A stretch of DNA of 64,000 nucleotides from Nemertoderma westbladi (GCA_032718475.1 JAUCBJ010003535.1:1-64000), one strand, 5' to 3'; counted from the first letter of the stretch, positions 23,785 to 35,400 are shown. The notes: generated by a model from the letters alone, not told the origin. A program made the numbers and translations.

Positions 23785-24065
23785 GGTCACACCTTGGTGT
23801 AGTTGTTGCATTGAATTCACATCTACTGTAGGTCGTGGGTTCGATCCCAGCATGGGGGCCAGCGCAGTTTTCGTTTCGACACGAATGCTTTGAAGGGGCC
23901 AGCCAGCGTACCTTACATCATTAAGTGGTAGCTAAATTACTACCGGTACTGGAGTTTCCTCTGGGGAGTAAAGTTCTGGGGGGATCGCACTGGAAATAAG
24001 TCGTCAGTCTTTGTGCGTAATCCCTGGTCTAACGGCCGAAGAAAATTTACTTCACTTTTACTTTT
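23785..24065 (+). mobile_element. tRNA-derived SINE (copy 2, fuller length)
   Basis: The box-A-like TTGGTGTAGTTG is near 23801 and the box B GGGTTCGATCCCA at 23837-23849. The body carries ACGAATGCTTTGAAGG, CTTACATCATTAAGTGGTAG and CTGGAGTTTCCTCTGGGGAG. The tail carries GTGCGTAATCCCTGG and ACGGCCGAAGAAAA, followed by a CTTTTA-rich end. It shares the head with 13655-13875 and the tail with 14455-14575. Confidence 0.75.
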
Positions 24066-24089
24066 ATCAGCATTAGTATATTATTTTAG

Positions 24090-24200
24090 CTTGAATAACG
24101 TGCCACTGCAACCTGCTCCTTTCCCTTAATTAATAATTTAACATTGAGGCGAGATATTAATTAGTTGAGATGCGATTAGGACCCCCCCCCCCCCCTCCCC
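24090..24200 (+). repeat. Dispersed GTAACCTGCTCC family copy followed by poly-C
   Basis: It carries TTGAATAACGTGCCACTG, AACCTGCTCCTTTCCC and AATTTAACATTGAGGCGAGA. A run of about 14 C follows from 24181. It is a partial copy, missing the 5' part seen at 14230. Confidence 0.6.
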
Positions 24201-24885
24201 TCCCTATCTGACCTAAACTCTACTTTATTTTTAATTTATAATAAATTATGTTAATTACGCCATGATATTGGCAGACCCAGGAAAATTAAAATCATAAAAT
24301 TATATATAAATATGAAGCTAAAATTTAAAATTTTATGTTTATTAATAGACTATACATTCATTCTTTAAAGTATATATATAACTTACTACTTACTATTCGA
24401 CGCACTATTTCTTAGAAACATCAATAATAGATAATATGTTATGTACTGCATCGTAGTATATAGAGTGTGTAGTGTGCAAATAATGGCTATGTTAGTTGTG
24501 TGAATAGTATTGCGTGCCCATTTATTTACCTACTAAGTCTGCTCTATTGATTGTGAGAGTTGATAGAAATTACGTCTTCTGTTCTCAACCTAAAGGTTTC
24601 ATTTCTGAACTCCAGTTCGCTTACTGGGAATACGAATCTAAATTTAAATATAGGTTTACTTATTAGTGATTGAATTGCTTAATTATAACTACATTGAACC
24701 TTTATAAGAATTAATATATGTTAACACTTTATTAAATGTTAAACTATAGTCTGTATGACTCCTACTGTTTGTGACTGTTCTAGTTGTAGCATTGTAATAT
24801 TTATTACGAAATAAAAACATTACCAAATATATTTTGTGATGATAGCAACTAAGTCAAGTCTTTCACTGCTTAGTTATTTAAGAGG

Positions 24886-25184
24886 ATGTTACCCGGTTTC
24901 CATAGCAACTCGACACCATATCTCCACCCAGTGAAACGGATTAGTGCACCCCTAGATGAACGTTGTCAGGAGACCGCTAGACTACCAGAGAGACCACGGG
25001 GTAATCACTACATTATAGATTCCAGTGGGGACTCAGATACAGACAGTGAGGCTAGCGTCATAGAGATAATTAAAGTGAGCCTCCAGCAGCCTAACAAGCA
25101 AACCAACCCTAGCGATGTTCGTAATAATGTAGAAGAAACTGGTACAGTTGTTGGAGAAGAACAATTCAATAGTACCTTTAATAG
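24886..25184 (+). CDS. Candidate exon 1 of an acidic serine-rich protein
   Basis: The ATG at 24886 opens a 99-codon frame ending at AATAG followed by the donor GTGAGA at 25185; the exon ends two bases into a codon. The product has a proline/arginine-containing N terminus, then an acidic serine stretch (IIDSSGDSDTDSEASV) and a polar tail. There is no signal peptide or known domain. An in-frame TAG lies upstream, and TCTTTCACTGCTTAG near 24873 could also be a splice acceptor, so a more upstream exon is possible. The phase fits the acceptor at 50825, where the next exon continues in the same acidic style. BEL copy B begins about 150 bp downstream, inside the proposed intron. Confidence 0.45.
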
Positions 25185-25337
25185 GTGAGACAATTAATAT
25201 AATATTAATAATATAAATAAATCACGACAAAACAAAATTTTGTAATAGAATAAACTCGTTTTTCTAGTTTTTCAATTGTAGTTGCGAAATGTTATACTGT
25301 GCCTTGTGTTCTGTCAGTTTGATTTAGTTATTATGTG

Positions 25338-26617
25338 TGTTCGCGCTTTCAGACCTTTGGCAGTTTAACCCACCAAATTAAGATGTCTTCTAGATATTAA
25401 ATCTGTTTTTTAGTCTATGACAAGTATTTGATTCACTACACTAGTCGAAACCAATCCGTGCGCGACCATTCACCCGCTGGATATTCCCGGGAGATTGGGT
25501 TCGACGGTTTAATTTTATTGCTATGTAAGCCTAATGTATTATTCGACTGACAGTACTATATAATCTCTGACAATATTATTCACCTTCGGTAATATTAACA
25601 GTTCCTTTAGGACGTGGCGCTTTATCTATATAAACAGAGTTATGACTTAAACTACTCACAACGATATGGCTTAATTATAATTCACATATATGGCGCATTC
25701 TTTAGGAATTGCTTCTTTAACAGACTCACTCATACACAATGCTGCACAATACTGCACACTAATCTGCCAATCTTCACTGATTTTAGTCACATATAAAAGG
25801 AACACAGACTGACTCATGTAGGGTCTATCAAATAACATTAGATTCACTTCAAACCACTTTAACATAAGTCACAATCGTTTATCTGTAACCCTTCTCTCTT
25901 ACCTTCGGTATATCAAGAATATTGGGTTTCGGGGTTATTTATCGTTATTCCAAATATAATTATTCGTCAACCATATTATGAAGAACTGACGGTAAATAGC
26001 AGTATAAAACAACAATGAAAACACTGATTGTTATGAGTTTGCAATGTTTCAGCAGTCAGCATGTATCATCAGTCAGCAGTGATTCCATGAGTTTGATCGG
26101 TATGTTAGTACCGGTATGTCAGCAGTGAGATATTTACAGTTAAAGGATATATGCCCTTTATAATTAAACCTACTAGTGTAAGACTAAAAAGCAGTACAGC
26201 ACAAAATACTTCCAAGCCGTTCTTTCTTTGGCTCAAGACTGAATGTAAACACTGCACATAGGCATTGCGTCATTTCTCGGAAATTTTCTGTACAAGGAGC
26301 CACAAAACGCTCTAATTGGCTGACTGAACTGAGAGACGCCGTAGAACAAAGGAAATCAACACGTATGAATGTCAGCTGTTAACCGTAGTCATAGTAACTA
26401 CTGTTCAAGAGTAGCTATCACCCCTTTGCGTCACGAATTGCCATAGAATCATAAAATATGCCTTTCACAGTACACATACGGAGGAAATAGGTCTTAGATC
26501 CTCTAAAAACACCGATACAGCAATAATACGGTCTCTTACACTTATTAAATCAACTACAGAGTATTTTAATGTAAAAGATAATAAAAATAACGGGGCAATT
26601 CAGCAAAGGCTTTTACA
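25338..26617 (-). repeat. 3' LTR of BEL copy B
   Basis: 1280 bp. The plus strand starts TGTTCGCGCTTTCAGACC and ends AAAGGCTTTTACA. It is essentially identical to 35764-37044; the only difference I noticed is one A fewer in the CCACAAAA run near 26303. Confidence 0.93.
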
Positions 26618-26695
26618 CCGCTCCCAGAAAATGGGATTTTCAGTCTATAAAATATAAAAATCACAGTTTCTAAAACATAAAGATACTCTAAACAG

Positions 26696-26987
26696 TTAGT
26701 CTTTCTTACGCAGACGGCGTTTACGCAGTTTTTTGAGGCTAGCAAGAGTCTTTTTCTCTTTGGGGGGAGCCACTTTACTAGGAGGGCCATAACTCCTGGG
26801 TGAAGGGTGCAATATGATTGCATTAGAAGGTTTGGGTTTACTGTCGGTGTCTCGTCCATTTCGATATGCTTCTCCTCGAGCTGATTTTCCTCCGCTTGTC
26901 ATGGGATACGTTCGTCCAAAACTCTCGCAGAGAATAGGGTTTTCTAAGCTTGATATCTTCTTTGAGATTCGAGGTTTCCCAATCGAA
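26696..26987 (-). CDS. Small basic ORF in the 3' region of BEL copy B, possibly a spliced exon
   Basis: This minus-strand frame opens after a good-looking splice acceptor (CCTTATCTCAG, AG at 26989-26988). It stays open for about 96 codons to a stop at 26696. An internal ATG at 26902 would give 68 residues beginning MTSGGKSARGEAYRNGRD and ending in a very basic tail (LKKLRKRRLRKKD). The composition suggests a nucleic-acid-binding or nuclear-targeted protein, but that is inference. It lies between the main ORF and the 3' LTR, where some LTR elements carry env-like or accessory genes. No membrane segment or env motif is seen. Confidence 0.35.
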
Positions 26988-27079
26988 CTGAGATAAGGCC
27001 AATTCGTTTATCGATTGGACTTACTGTGATAACTTACGTTTATCTGAACAAACGCAGGTTTCTTTTTTGATCTTTATAA

Positions 27080-27148
27080 AATAGCGTTTAACTCGTTTCG
27101 TACAACGCTCTCCTTCACCTTGATGAAGGGTTGTATCGCGTTAAACGG
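27080..27148. other. Nested hairpin in the BEL copy B 3' region
   Basis: CGTTTAAC near 27082 pairs with GTTAAACG near 27140, ACAAC with GTTGT, and CCTTCA with TGAAGG around a short loop. The result is an interrupted stem of about 65 bases. It could be an RNA structure in the 3' untranslated region or a chance palindrome. Confidence 0.4.
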
Positions 27149-27673
27149 GACGACCATACGGTTGGATAGTGATATTAGGTGTCTGCGTCATAATCCAGCT
27201 AGGTAAGATGGGCGGCTAGCTAGAAATCACTGTCGGAGTGTTACCGATTAATTGTTAGGGTAGCACTAGATCTTTGAACAGTGAATACAGGCCGCGAGGA
27301 TCCGCGACACCACCAAGATCGCAGGTCTGAGGTCCAACTAAGGAATGAGGAGGTTTGACCGAGTATTCCGGGACTCTGATCGTAGGTTTACTCCAGGATC
27401 GTTCGAGCCGAGTGAGCATAGGTGATACGTCAACAAGTTTCGGTTTACATGGATGTTTATGTCTTTCCGTTTATTATTTGGGTCTAGGGCATTTATCGTA
27501 ATAATACCAAAGACGCACGTCTGGTAGGGTAAACGCGGGTGACATTTATTTGTTGTTACAATGCTTCTATCAAGAATTCCAAATATACTTTGGAGTTACC
27601 GCGTCCATTTGTTTCTTTAGTGTCTTTTCTTTCGAGCCGATTTCGAATAGAATTTTCGCATTCGAATTTCAGT

Positions 27674-27979
27674 TTATGGTTCCGACTCCGCTGGGCAGGA
27701 TATATAGTCGACATAGTCCGTATTGTGTAAATCGATAGGATGACCAGTAGTTAAGAAGACCATATACGTACCATTACGCTGCGTATATCGAGCAGCGAAT
27801 TTTCTATAGTCCAACTCGCGCGCGAGCTGCTCTTGGGACATTGGCGGTTCGATATAACGACCATCGTCCTCCGCAGCAGTTGGACTAACGTCGCCGCGTA
27901 TTAAGCTATCAACAAACGCTTGCAAAAGTAGAGTATATCGCTCCCCGATACCAAGACCATCTTCTATCAACTCCGTCAT
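27674..27979 (-). CDS. Accessory-like 101-aa ORF in the 3' region of BEL copy B
   Basis: The ATG at 27979 (context GCAGATATGACGG) gives 101 residues beginning MTELIEDGLGIGERYTLL and ending PAESEP. The frame is open further upstream, through EVGSDARSPKCGLII. The predicted protein is acidic in the middle and has no signal peptide, membrane segment or known motif. The first third is conserved in nucleotide sequence in copy A (about 697-830), but there a two-base difference shifts the frame. If functional it would be a third ORF of the family. If not, it is 3' untranslated sequence. I do not recognise it. Confidence 0.35.
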   Translation of the reverse strand: MTELIEDGLGIGERYTLLLQAFVDSLIRGDVSPTAAEDDGRYIEPPMSQEQLARELDYRKFAARYTQRNGTYMVFLTTGHPIDLHNTDYVDYISCPAESEP

Positions 27980-29511
27980 ATCTGCTATATATGAGTTTAT
28001 CCATATTATAATGAGTCCACATTTAGGCGAGCGGGCGTCGCTGCCTACCTCAATCAACCCCCGGACAGTACGAGATCCTCAGCGCCGATGTGTCGTCGCC
28101 GCTGTACTTTCGCCAACGACGTAGCCGCACAACGACAACGACAACCGGCACAAGTCACTCAACTGTCCGTCCCAAAGTCTTAGATGTACTTCAGGTTTTC
28201 CTTGGAGAGTTAGGTTACTTTACGATTGCGACTGGCTACTGTAAACACACCTTAGTAGTAACATTCGCCTATAAACTCACAAGTACCACACACACAACTT
28301 GTCACAAATTACACACACTCGGGTCACTTGTCCGTTAGTCAATGCCTTCCAGAATGTCACTGTATTATTATGTATCCTTGGATACTATCAGTGCACTATT
28401 TATTCCCTATGCTATTCAATGGGACAAGCTTTCTATTGTTCGTTTAACTCAATTCTAATTCTAGCGTGGTTGTTGCTATGGTGACATTATGCAAAGCTAG
28501 CGGTAGAATTAGGGTGATTCCAATGCATACAGATCTGGGATGTTATTTAATAGTAATTCTTTAATAGTCAATGTCCTGTTTATACATGACTTTACGAATT
28601 TTATAGGCTATTAACTATGTTGGGGAGACTTTCGTACACGCATACGCATAATAATATAAATCTCCGCTCCCTTGATCTATTAATTAATGGAATTTTGGGA
28701 ATGTTATAAATTGCGTAAAATGGCAATTTATTAAATTCATTAAAAGACATGAATTTAAATTTATTCCCTGAAATTTTATTATTTGATAATTAAATGGACA
28801 TATTTTGATTCTAGAACATGTCTAGGGACACAAGATCCTTAATTCTAAGAAAATTGTCTCTTTAAGAATATCGGTAAATGCTACGATATCTTAATTGACT
28901 AGAATTGTTGAAGGATCTGAATTTTACAGATTTTGACTTATTTGATTTGTAAATATTAACTAATTAATATTTGAGATGGGCACCGATTTATTCCAGAACT
29001 TGTCTGGGGACGTTAACCACTGATTCTAGAATTTGTCTTTCAAGTATATCGGTGGGTGCCGCGATATCTTAATCGACTAGAATTACAGATGGTCAAAGGG
29101 TTTAACAGATTTATTCTGCGTTATACGCTACTGTTAAAGGGACATCACGCTACTATATGTATTATTTAATATACGGTATGAGAGCAATATCGCACGAAGC
29201 AATGTCAGTGTGAAGAGGCAAGTCGTTTCCAAGGTCTACCCAGAGCTTGGTTTAACCGAGACACGAGGATCTGAACTTTGCATTCCTAATACCTAATAAT
29301 TATTTCTTCGCCGTCGCACTAAATATAATATAAGTAATTACGTACGTAATAAACACGAATATATTGCACTATTCTACACAATAATCGCTAAATAATATTC
29401 TACTAAATTAAATAAAACGATTATAATAAAATTACATAGTAATACATACATAAATATAAAAATAATAAAATAATATAAAATAATAGAGTCACACACCCAC
29501 TCCATATGTTG

Positions 29512-32500
29512 TTACGTTATGGAGTCCCTAGATGTTTGAAGGATTAGGGAGGTGGTCGTGGGAAGAGAATCTTGCCTTCCACAGTTTCCGGAGAGTCCTC
29601 CATTCCCTTCCGATAAACACAAACGACCGACTGGGTGATTGAGTCGCTGCATCCTAAATACAATTCCAGGTTTCCTCTTCGTCCTGGAATAGTGACGATA
29701 GAAACATCGCTCAAAGTATATGACGGCGTCACAAAGCCGATTCCAGGAGCTATAGTGGTCCGTCGCTCTCTGCAGGAGAGGTGAGAGTCCCTGCGAGACG
29801 TCTGATGTTCCAGAGCTCCAATCGCTCTCTCTGATCTTCATGAAGGATCCACTCGCGGTGGGGAGGCCCAGATCCACGGCGTCGTCCCTGGCAACATGTA
29901 ATACCGACAGATCTATCCCGGGTTCAAATAACTCCGATCCACACGTCCGGGTTTCAGGTTCGACTTTCTCCGCTCCCTTGGCTGGTATAATCTCAGTCTG
30001 AGTAAGATGGGGAGGCCATTCATTCTCCTTACTCAGGAAGTCGGGTTCACCTAATCGGTCTGTAGTATCTGTCAGTTCTTGAGGAGTTGCTCCTCTGGAA
30101 GCGATGTCCGTTGGATTAAACTTCTTGGGGCAATATCTCCATTGATCTAAATTGGAGCTAATATCGTCATTATCTGAGGAGTATGGTGTTCCCTCAGTTG
30201 GGTCGTCTCCCTCACTAGTATCATCTTCCCATTTACTCCGCTGGCAGACGCGATCTTGAAGCAGTCTTTCTCTGAGCGTTCTACGGGAAGGTCCAGTAAG
30301 GTACCAACCTACTCTAGTTCTTACCGCATAGGGCTGAAGTGGTTGCGGTTGAGCAGGTCGTTTCTCTAATGTCTCCAGCGCCTCATGAGCGTTTTGGCCG
30401 ATGAGTATTTGCACTCCAGGATAATCAGTCTGGAATCGAGGTATGTTAAGATGTTGGATGCTCTCATCCTCGTCCCAATTATAAAGGTCTGCTTGAGTAG
30501 TAGCGAAGTTCTTTATAGCCACCATTTTCACTGACCTGATGCTATGTTCTCCTAGTTCGTCCTGGGGGGTGGACAACTCACATATATAATAGTCGGCAGC
30601 TACAGTAGAATTCCAAACCTGCATGATCCCTGACAGGTTTAGCTTGGTTCGGAACTTGGGTTGTCCAGCAAAGATGACTTCGGCTAGTTCCCTATCGATG
30701 AATGTTCCTGTGCTACCGGAGTCCAGGAGGGCGTTCACTATATAGCTCTTCTGAGGTCCGTGGACCCGTAACTGGACTACAGGAAATTCTCGGATTCCTA
30801 TGTTGGAAGTTGGCGCTTTCCAAGATGGTTGTTGATCGGAAGTAGTTAAGGTAAGGTCGCTGTCTGTGTCTTTCTCATACACGAGTGCTCGATACACTGC
30901 GGTGGTGTTTATTAGGTAACAGGATTCGTTTTGGTCGGAGAACTCGTCCGTATAGAATCCTTCCATCTCAGATTGATCAGTGTCGTTCACATCACTGAAT
31001 TGGACATGTATTTCGGACTCACTTACCTGACTCGGGCTGTTTCGTTCGAATTCCGTGTGCAACAAGATATGATGTTTTGCGCCGCACTTTGCACACCTTG
31101 CGTCGGAGTTACAGGTTCGCCGTTGGTGTCCTCGTCTGAGGCAATTATAACACAACCGCTTATCCCACATGACTTCACGTCTATCCTCGAGTGATTTCCT
31201 CAGGAATTTATCACACGCATTTAAACGGTGGGGCCCGTCGCACAGCACACATTTGGGCTTGATGTTACTTACTTTAACATGTGCTGTGTGGTGCACACTT
31301 GTTCTTTCCTCGGGCTTTCTCACCTGAATTCTTTTAGGAGACGTAGGAGGGGTTTTTTGTACCGGTTCCCTTCTGTCATTGGGTCGAGACTTGGATTTAC
31401 TTACCTGATCTTTAGGCATTTTATTGACATAAGATCTGTCAGTGTCTTTCCCGCTGTCCTCTCCTTGAGAAGTTTGGCTTTCACCGTCGTCGGTATAACA
31501 TACTGGTGTTACCCTTCTCCTAGAAACGGGTTTCTCACTTACCTTGTTTTCCAATGTCTTCTCTCTGGACTGCCTTAGGAGCTGTAATTTCACTTCTCCA
31601 TCTAAGAATGACATGAGATCAGCCATGGTAGGGTCTCGTCGTTGTTGTTCCATCATATATAACACTTTCTTATCCCAGCGTGTACCTACTCCACCCTTCG
31701 GTAAAGCAGAAGCCACTGCTCTAATAACCATAGCACCCTGATACTCATGAGACTTACCTAGCCAATCTAATTGTCTGCAGATCTCCTGAATTTCATCGGA
31801 AAACTCTATAATCCCGCTGCTAATAAACTTTCGGGGCGCTACCAACTTTGCATACAAATACCCAGCTATGTTATTCCTATTACCATACCTGATGTTTAAT
31901 GTATCCCAAACTTGTCTTAATCCGTCTGGATGTCCAATAAACCTTAACGCCATTAACTTGGGAGATCCTTCCAAGCACTCGATGAGGTATCTAAGTTTTT
32001 CTCCATTAGATAGTACGGAGTTCTGTATGTTATCTTTGTAATATTCATTAAAAGGTAACCATTTCATCTCATCTCCATTGAACTTAACGATCTCTCCCAC
32101 CTTTACCGCTTGCCGGGCTTCGGTTCTAGCCATTTGACGCGTAAAACTTTCTTGGGCCATCGTGCTATTTAATATCGAGTTATCGGCATATAAATTTCTC
32201 GGATTATGATCAGTTCTATATGGAATATCATTATCAACAGGTCTATAATTACCCTTAATAGGGTTCACTATAGGAGTTTCTACTTCGCTAGCAGTATAAA
32301 TGCGTGTAGGCTCCACACCTTGCGCATGAGATACTTCAGACCTAACGGGTTGACACATTGTTACAGAGGTTGGTGGTATACCCTTTTTTAAGTTTACTAA
32401 TTTATCGCGTTCTAACGCGATACTTTGCTGCACTTCTTGCAACTCTAACCTGCTTTCCCTCACTGTTCCCTTTAAATGTTGGACAGTCCCTTCCAACTCT

Positions 32501-33558
32501 CGGACCTGTTGGGAGGAGCGTATCCGATTCTCCTTCATCTCTCCGAGGAGAATATCCATCCCCCGCCGTCTCTCATCTACCCAATCAACCGCCGAAACGG
32601 GATCCGCCAACGTCGTAGCGGGCAGACAAGGGACAACGGGCGACAAATTCGGAATATTTCGCTCGGGGTCCAGGACCTGAACTGTCTCTCGGGCAGTTCT
32701 ACGGGGCACAGGTAGCTTAGTGCTATGTAGAGGGAATTTATAGGTAGCTTCAGGGAGCACAGGTGTATCTATTACCGTAGGGGTGATTTCAAGAACAGGC
32801 CTAATTATTTCAGGCTCATCTACTATAGTAGGGAGTCTTTCTATTTTAATTATTTGGTCTGTGGGCTCTGTACTACCTAAGTTGGTGTTATTTAGTTGCC
32901 TTCTAACAGCTGGAGGCAAATCAGGCAATTTCTGACGGTGGAATGTTCTTTTACGTCTGCTTAGGCGAGATCGATTTCTTCCGCCTTCAGTGTCGGTGGT
33001 ATCGCCTTCCTCAGATGAGGTATACCCTTGTCTTTTGGGAGTAGATCGACTCATCATCTGCATATTACTAGCTGCTAACTGTTTACTGAAGTCGTCTTGC
33101 TTCTCTTGAAGATTTTCCAACTCCAGTTGGATGATCTCTTCAGCCGCTTTTCGTTCTGCTTCCGCCACTGCTGCCGCTTTTGCCTCTGTTCGTTCTGCTT
33201 CCGCCTCTGCCGCTGCCGCTTTTCTTTCTGCCTCTGCCACTGCTGCTATCTTTCTGTCTTCTATACGCTTTTTCCTTACTTGTTCTTCCCTTTCTCTAGC
33301 GATGCGGAGTTGTTCATCGAATTTAGCTTGGTTCGCCGCTAACCTATCCACATCAATCGCATCTAACACAAGTTTGGCTCCTTCGCTATTAGGGCTAAGT
33401 CCCTCTAGCCTTCTCCTCAACTCTTCATCTCCCACAAAACGCTGATAGTCTGACAGATAGATATCAATGGCATCCTTCTTATGCGGTTTCTCTGCCGTCG
33501 CTTCGCTCTCGGTCGTATCTAGTAGACTGTCTGACAGGTTCTGCTTTGCATCAGACAT
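29512..33558 (-). CDS. Gag-protease polyprotein with internally deleted Pol, BEL copy B (1348 aa)
   Basis: It has the same architecture as the ORF at 2371-6465. A short acidic N terminus is followed by a coiled coil rich in Ala/Glu/Arg at about residues 85-155 and a second heptad-like stretch at about 340-380. A DUF1759-like Gag region (VGEIVKFNGDEMKWLPF) spans about 485-655, and Cys/His knuckles (CVLCDGPHRL, CYNCLRRGHQRRTC, CAKCGAKHH) about 770-830. The protease motif LLDSGSTGTF is near 945. After TGPSRR the sequence passes through DNDDISSNLDQWRYC into FNPTDIASRGATPQEL near 1147, a segment normally located behind RNase H. A tail of about 200 residues, longer than in copy A, ends with HPVGRLCL. 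RT, RNase H and the integrase core are absent, but the frame is intact. Relative to copy A it lacks about 125 residues near the N terminus. Confidence 0.88.
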   Translation of the reverse strand: MSDAKQNLSDSLLDTTESEATAEKPHKKDAIDIYLSDYQRFVGDEELRRRLEGLSPNSEGAKLVLDAIDVDRLAANQAKFDEQLRIAREREEQVRKKRIEDRKIAAVAEAERKAAAAEAEAERTEAKAAAVAEAERKAAEEIIQLELENLQEKQDDFSKQLAASNMQMMSRSTPKRQGYTSSEEGDTTDTEGGRNRSRLSRRKRTFHRQKLPDLPPAVRRQLNNTNLGSTEPTDQIIKIERLPTIVDEPEIIRPVLEITPTVIDTPVLPEATYKFPLHSTKLPVPRRTARETVQVLDPERNIPNLSPVVPCLPATTLADPVSAVDWVDERRRGMDILLGEMKENRIRSSQQVRELEGTVQHLKGTVRESRLELQEVQQSIALERDKLVNLKKGIPPTSVTMCQPVRSEVSHAQGVEPTRIYTASEVETPIVNPIKGNYRPVDNDIPYRTDHNPRNLYADNSILNSTMAQESFTRQMARTEARQAVKVGEIVKFNGDEMKWLPFNEYYKDNIQNSVLSNGEKLRYLIECLEGSPKLMALRFIGHPDGLRQVWDTLNIRYGNRNNIAGYLYAKLVAPRKFISSGIIEFSDEIQEICRQLDWLGKSHEYQGAMVIRAVASALPKGGVGTRWDKKVLYMMEQQRRDPTMADLMSFLDGEVKLQLLRQSREKTLENKVSEKPVSRRRVTPVCYTDDGESQTSQGEDSGKDTDRSYVNKMPKDQVSKSKSRPNDRREPVQKTPPTSPKRIQVRKPEERTSVHHTAHVKVSNIKPKCVLCDGPHRLNACDKFLRKSLEDRREVMWDKRLCYNCLRRGHQRRTCNSDARCAKCGAKHHILLHTEFERNSPSQVSESEIHVQFSDVNDTDQSEMEGFYTDEFSDQNESCYLINTTAVYRALVYEKDTDSDLTLTTSDQQPSWKAPTSNIGIREFPVVQLRVHGPQKSYIVNALLDSGSTGTFIDRELAEVIFAGQPKFRTKLNLSGIMQVWNSTVAADYYICELSTPQDELGEHSIRSVKMVAIKNFATTQADLYNWDEDESIQHLNIPRFQTDYPGVQILIGQNAHEALETLEKRPAQPQPLQPYAVRTRVGWYLTGPSRRTLRERLLQDRVCQRSKWEDDTSEGDDPTEGTPYSSDNDDISSNLDQWRYCPKKFNPTDIASRGATPQELTDTTDRLGEPDFLSKENEWPPHLTQTEIIPAKGAEKVEPETRTCGSELFEPGIDLSVLHVARDDAVDLGLPTASGSFMKIRESDWSSGTSDVSQGLSPLLQRATDHYSSWNRLCDAVIYFERCFYRHYSRTKRKPGIVFRMQRLNHPVGRLCLSEGNGGLSGNCGRQDSLPTTTSLILQTSRDSIT

Positions 33559-33689
33559 GTTTGTTTATACAGTTGAATGCCTACTGCTGTATTACAGTCT
33601 GAGCAAGTCTAGTAACTCAGTATTAACTGCTAGCCTAGTAATTAATTACCGGTACTGCTACTCAGTGTAGCGTGATATATATAATATAT

Positions 33690-33935
33690 TAGAATACCGG
33701 TATGCTTATAGTATATATAACTATTATTACAGACTAGGTTTATCACAGAATACCGGTATAATTTTAGCACAAATATATGTAAAAATATAATAGGCCTATC
33801 GGAATACCGGTATACAGCTTACAGTTTGTAGTATATATAATTCTGAACTAGAATTAATTACAAGTACCGGTATAATTTCAGCCTAAATTTATAGAAATAA
33901 AGATAATAGGCCTATCGTAAATACCGGTATATCAA
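33690..33935. repeat. Five evenly spaced ACCGGT palindromes in the BEL copy B leader
   Basis: ACCGGT occurs at 33696, 33752, 33806, 33866 and 33923, a spacing of 54-60 bases. Each lies in a TACCGGTAT-like context within related AT-rich units containing TAGGCCTATC or ATTATTACAGACTAG. The array lies 130-370 nt upstream of the Gag ATG and is conserved in copy A. Confidence 0.75.
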
Positions 33936-34914
33936 TTATTTTAAATAACTGAATTTCTGAATCTCAAGGGTTACTTAGTTACTTTAACTTACTTTATTGC
34001 CGTTATTTAAGCAGTAGTCCAACTGATATTGAGACCTAATGGTTGTATGGTAGGCCTACGATTTATAAATCGTTAGATTTGATTTATAATATATATATAC
34101 CCGTTTTAATGGGTTTTGTCAATGTTTGAAATAAATGTTATTATTTCTGGGGAGTAATCACTACACAAAGCGGTGCGCTTTCAGTGAAGTGTTACGTACA
34201 GGACACTAAAACAAATAATACTAATTTACCTAAGTTACTTAATACTACAAATTACGTACAATTCGGGTGAGATTACAATCTCTAAATAAACACAAAAATT
34301 TACAAAAAAAAACACAAAATACGAATTTTTAGGGTAATTTTACAAGAAGTTTACAAACCAGCCTAACAAAGGGTTAGATAACCGGTTATTACAACGGACA
34401 GAGTACTACGGTATTTGAAATAATAAGTAGTAGTAAATACACTGCGTTGTCTAGATAGGAAATACCACCGCCTGACGACCTATAGCCGTATCGCTATAGG
34501 TTCTACGTTATGTATCACGGAGTGTTCCTACCTAGAAGTTAATAGAGCTAATCGAATGTGCCTATCAACCACTTTACAACACAAATATAATGCCTACAAT
34601 AATTACTTCGGAAAGTACTGTACACTAAACCCTAAATTAGGTACGAGTACTTGTACAACAGATAATCTGTAGTTAAATATACTTGAACAGCTAAAAGAAC
34701 CACGGCATCTGCTGGAGTGACCGATGCACAAAATCACCAGTCTTTACCTACGCCGAGCAGCCCGTGTAGTACCGGGGTTAATTTAACTATAACGGTATGT
34801 ATAACAAACACAATTACTGTAGGAACAAACTTGGGGAATTGAATGTTGCGAATAATTGCATAAACTCTGAATAATAAATATTACGCTACGCGTACAAACT
34901 ACTCAAACAAAATA

Positions 34915-35400
34915 CAGACCGAACACTGACAGACTACTATCAAGTCTAAACAAACTACGGTATATGCAGACTCCGAAATGATTAGGGAGTATGCGCTCTA
35001 ACCCAGTAGTGCGACTTATTCTTTAGTTGGGGGTTTACCTTACCGCATTGGCTGCCCCTACTGCCTAATCGTACTTAATCGGACAGATGATCTACACACG
35101 CGGCAATCCGTTCAGACCTAATAACAGCCAGACAACTATCCAGCCTACAAATTATTTAAATAAAATTATACGCTACCCGTACAGACTTACACAAACAAAG
35201 TACAGACTAAACGATGGCAGACTACTCTCAAGCCTAAATAAACTACAGGACATGCAGACTCCGAAATGATTAGGGAGTATGCGCTCTAACCCAGTAGTGC
35301 GACTTATTCTTTAGCTGGGGGATTACCTTACCGCATTGGCTGCCCCTACTTCCTAACCGTACTTAATCGGACAAGTGCTCTACACACACTGCAATTCGTT
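34915..35400 (-). repeat. 288-bp tandem repeat in the BEL copy B leader
   Basis: CTAC..TGCAGACTCCGAAATGATTAGGGAGTATGC recurs at 288-base spacing (34955 and 35243). It is followed each time by AGTGCGACTTATTCTTTAG and TTACCTTACCGCATTGGCTG. Copy A has the same organisation. Confidence 0.7.

Noticed and set aside
25671-25865. 64-aa ORF repeated identically at 36097-36291
   Set aside because: It lies inside the two LTRs of BEL copy B. Identity reflects LTR duplication and not two genes, and there is no motif.
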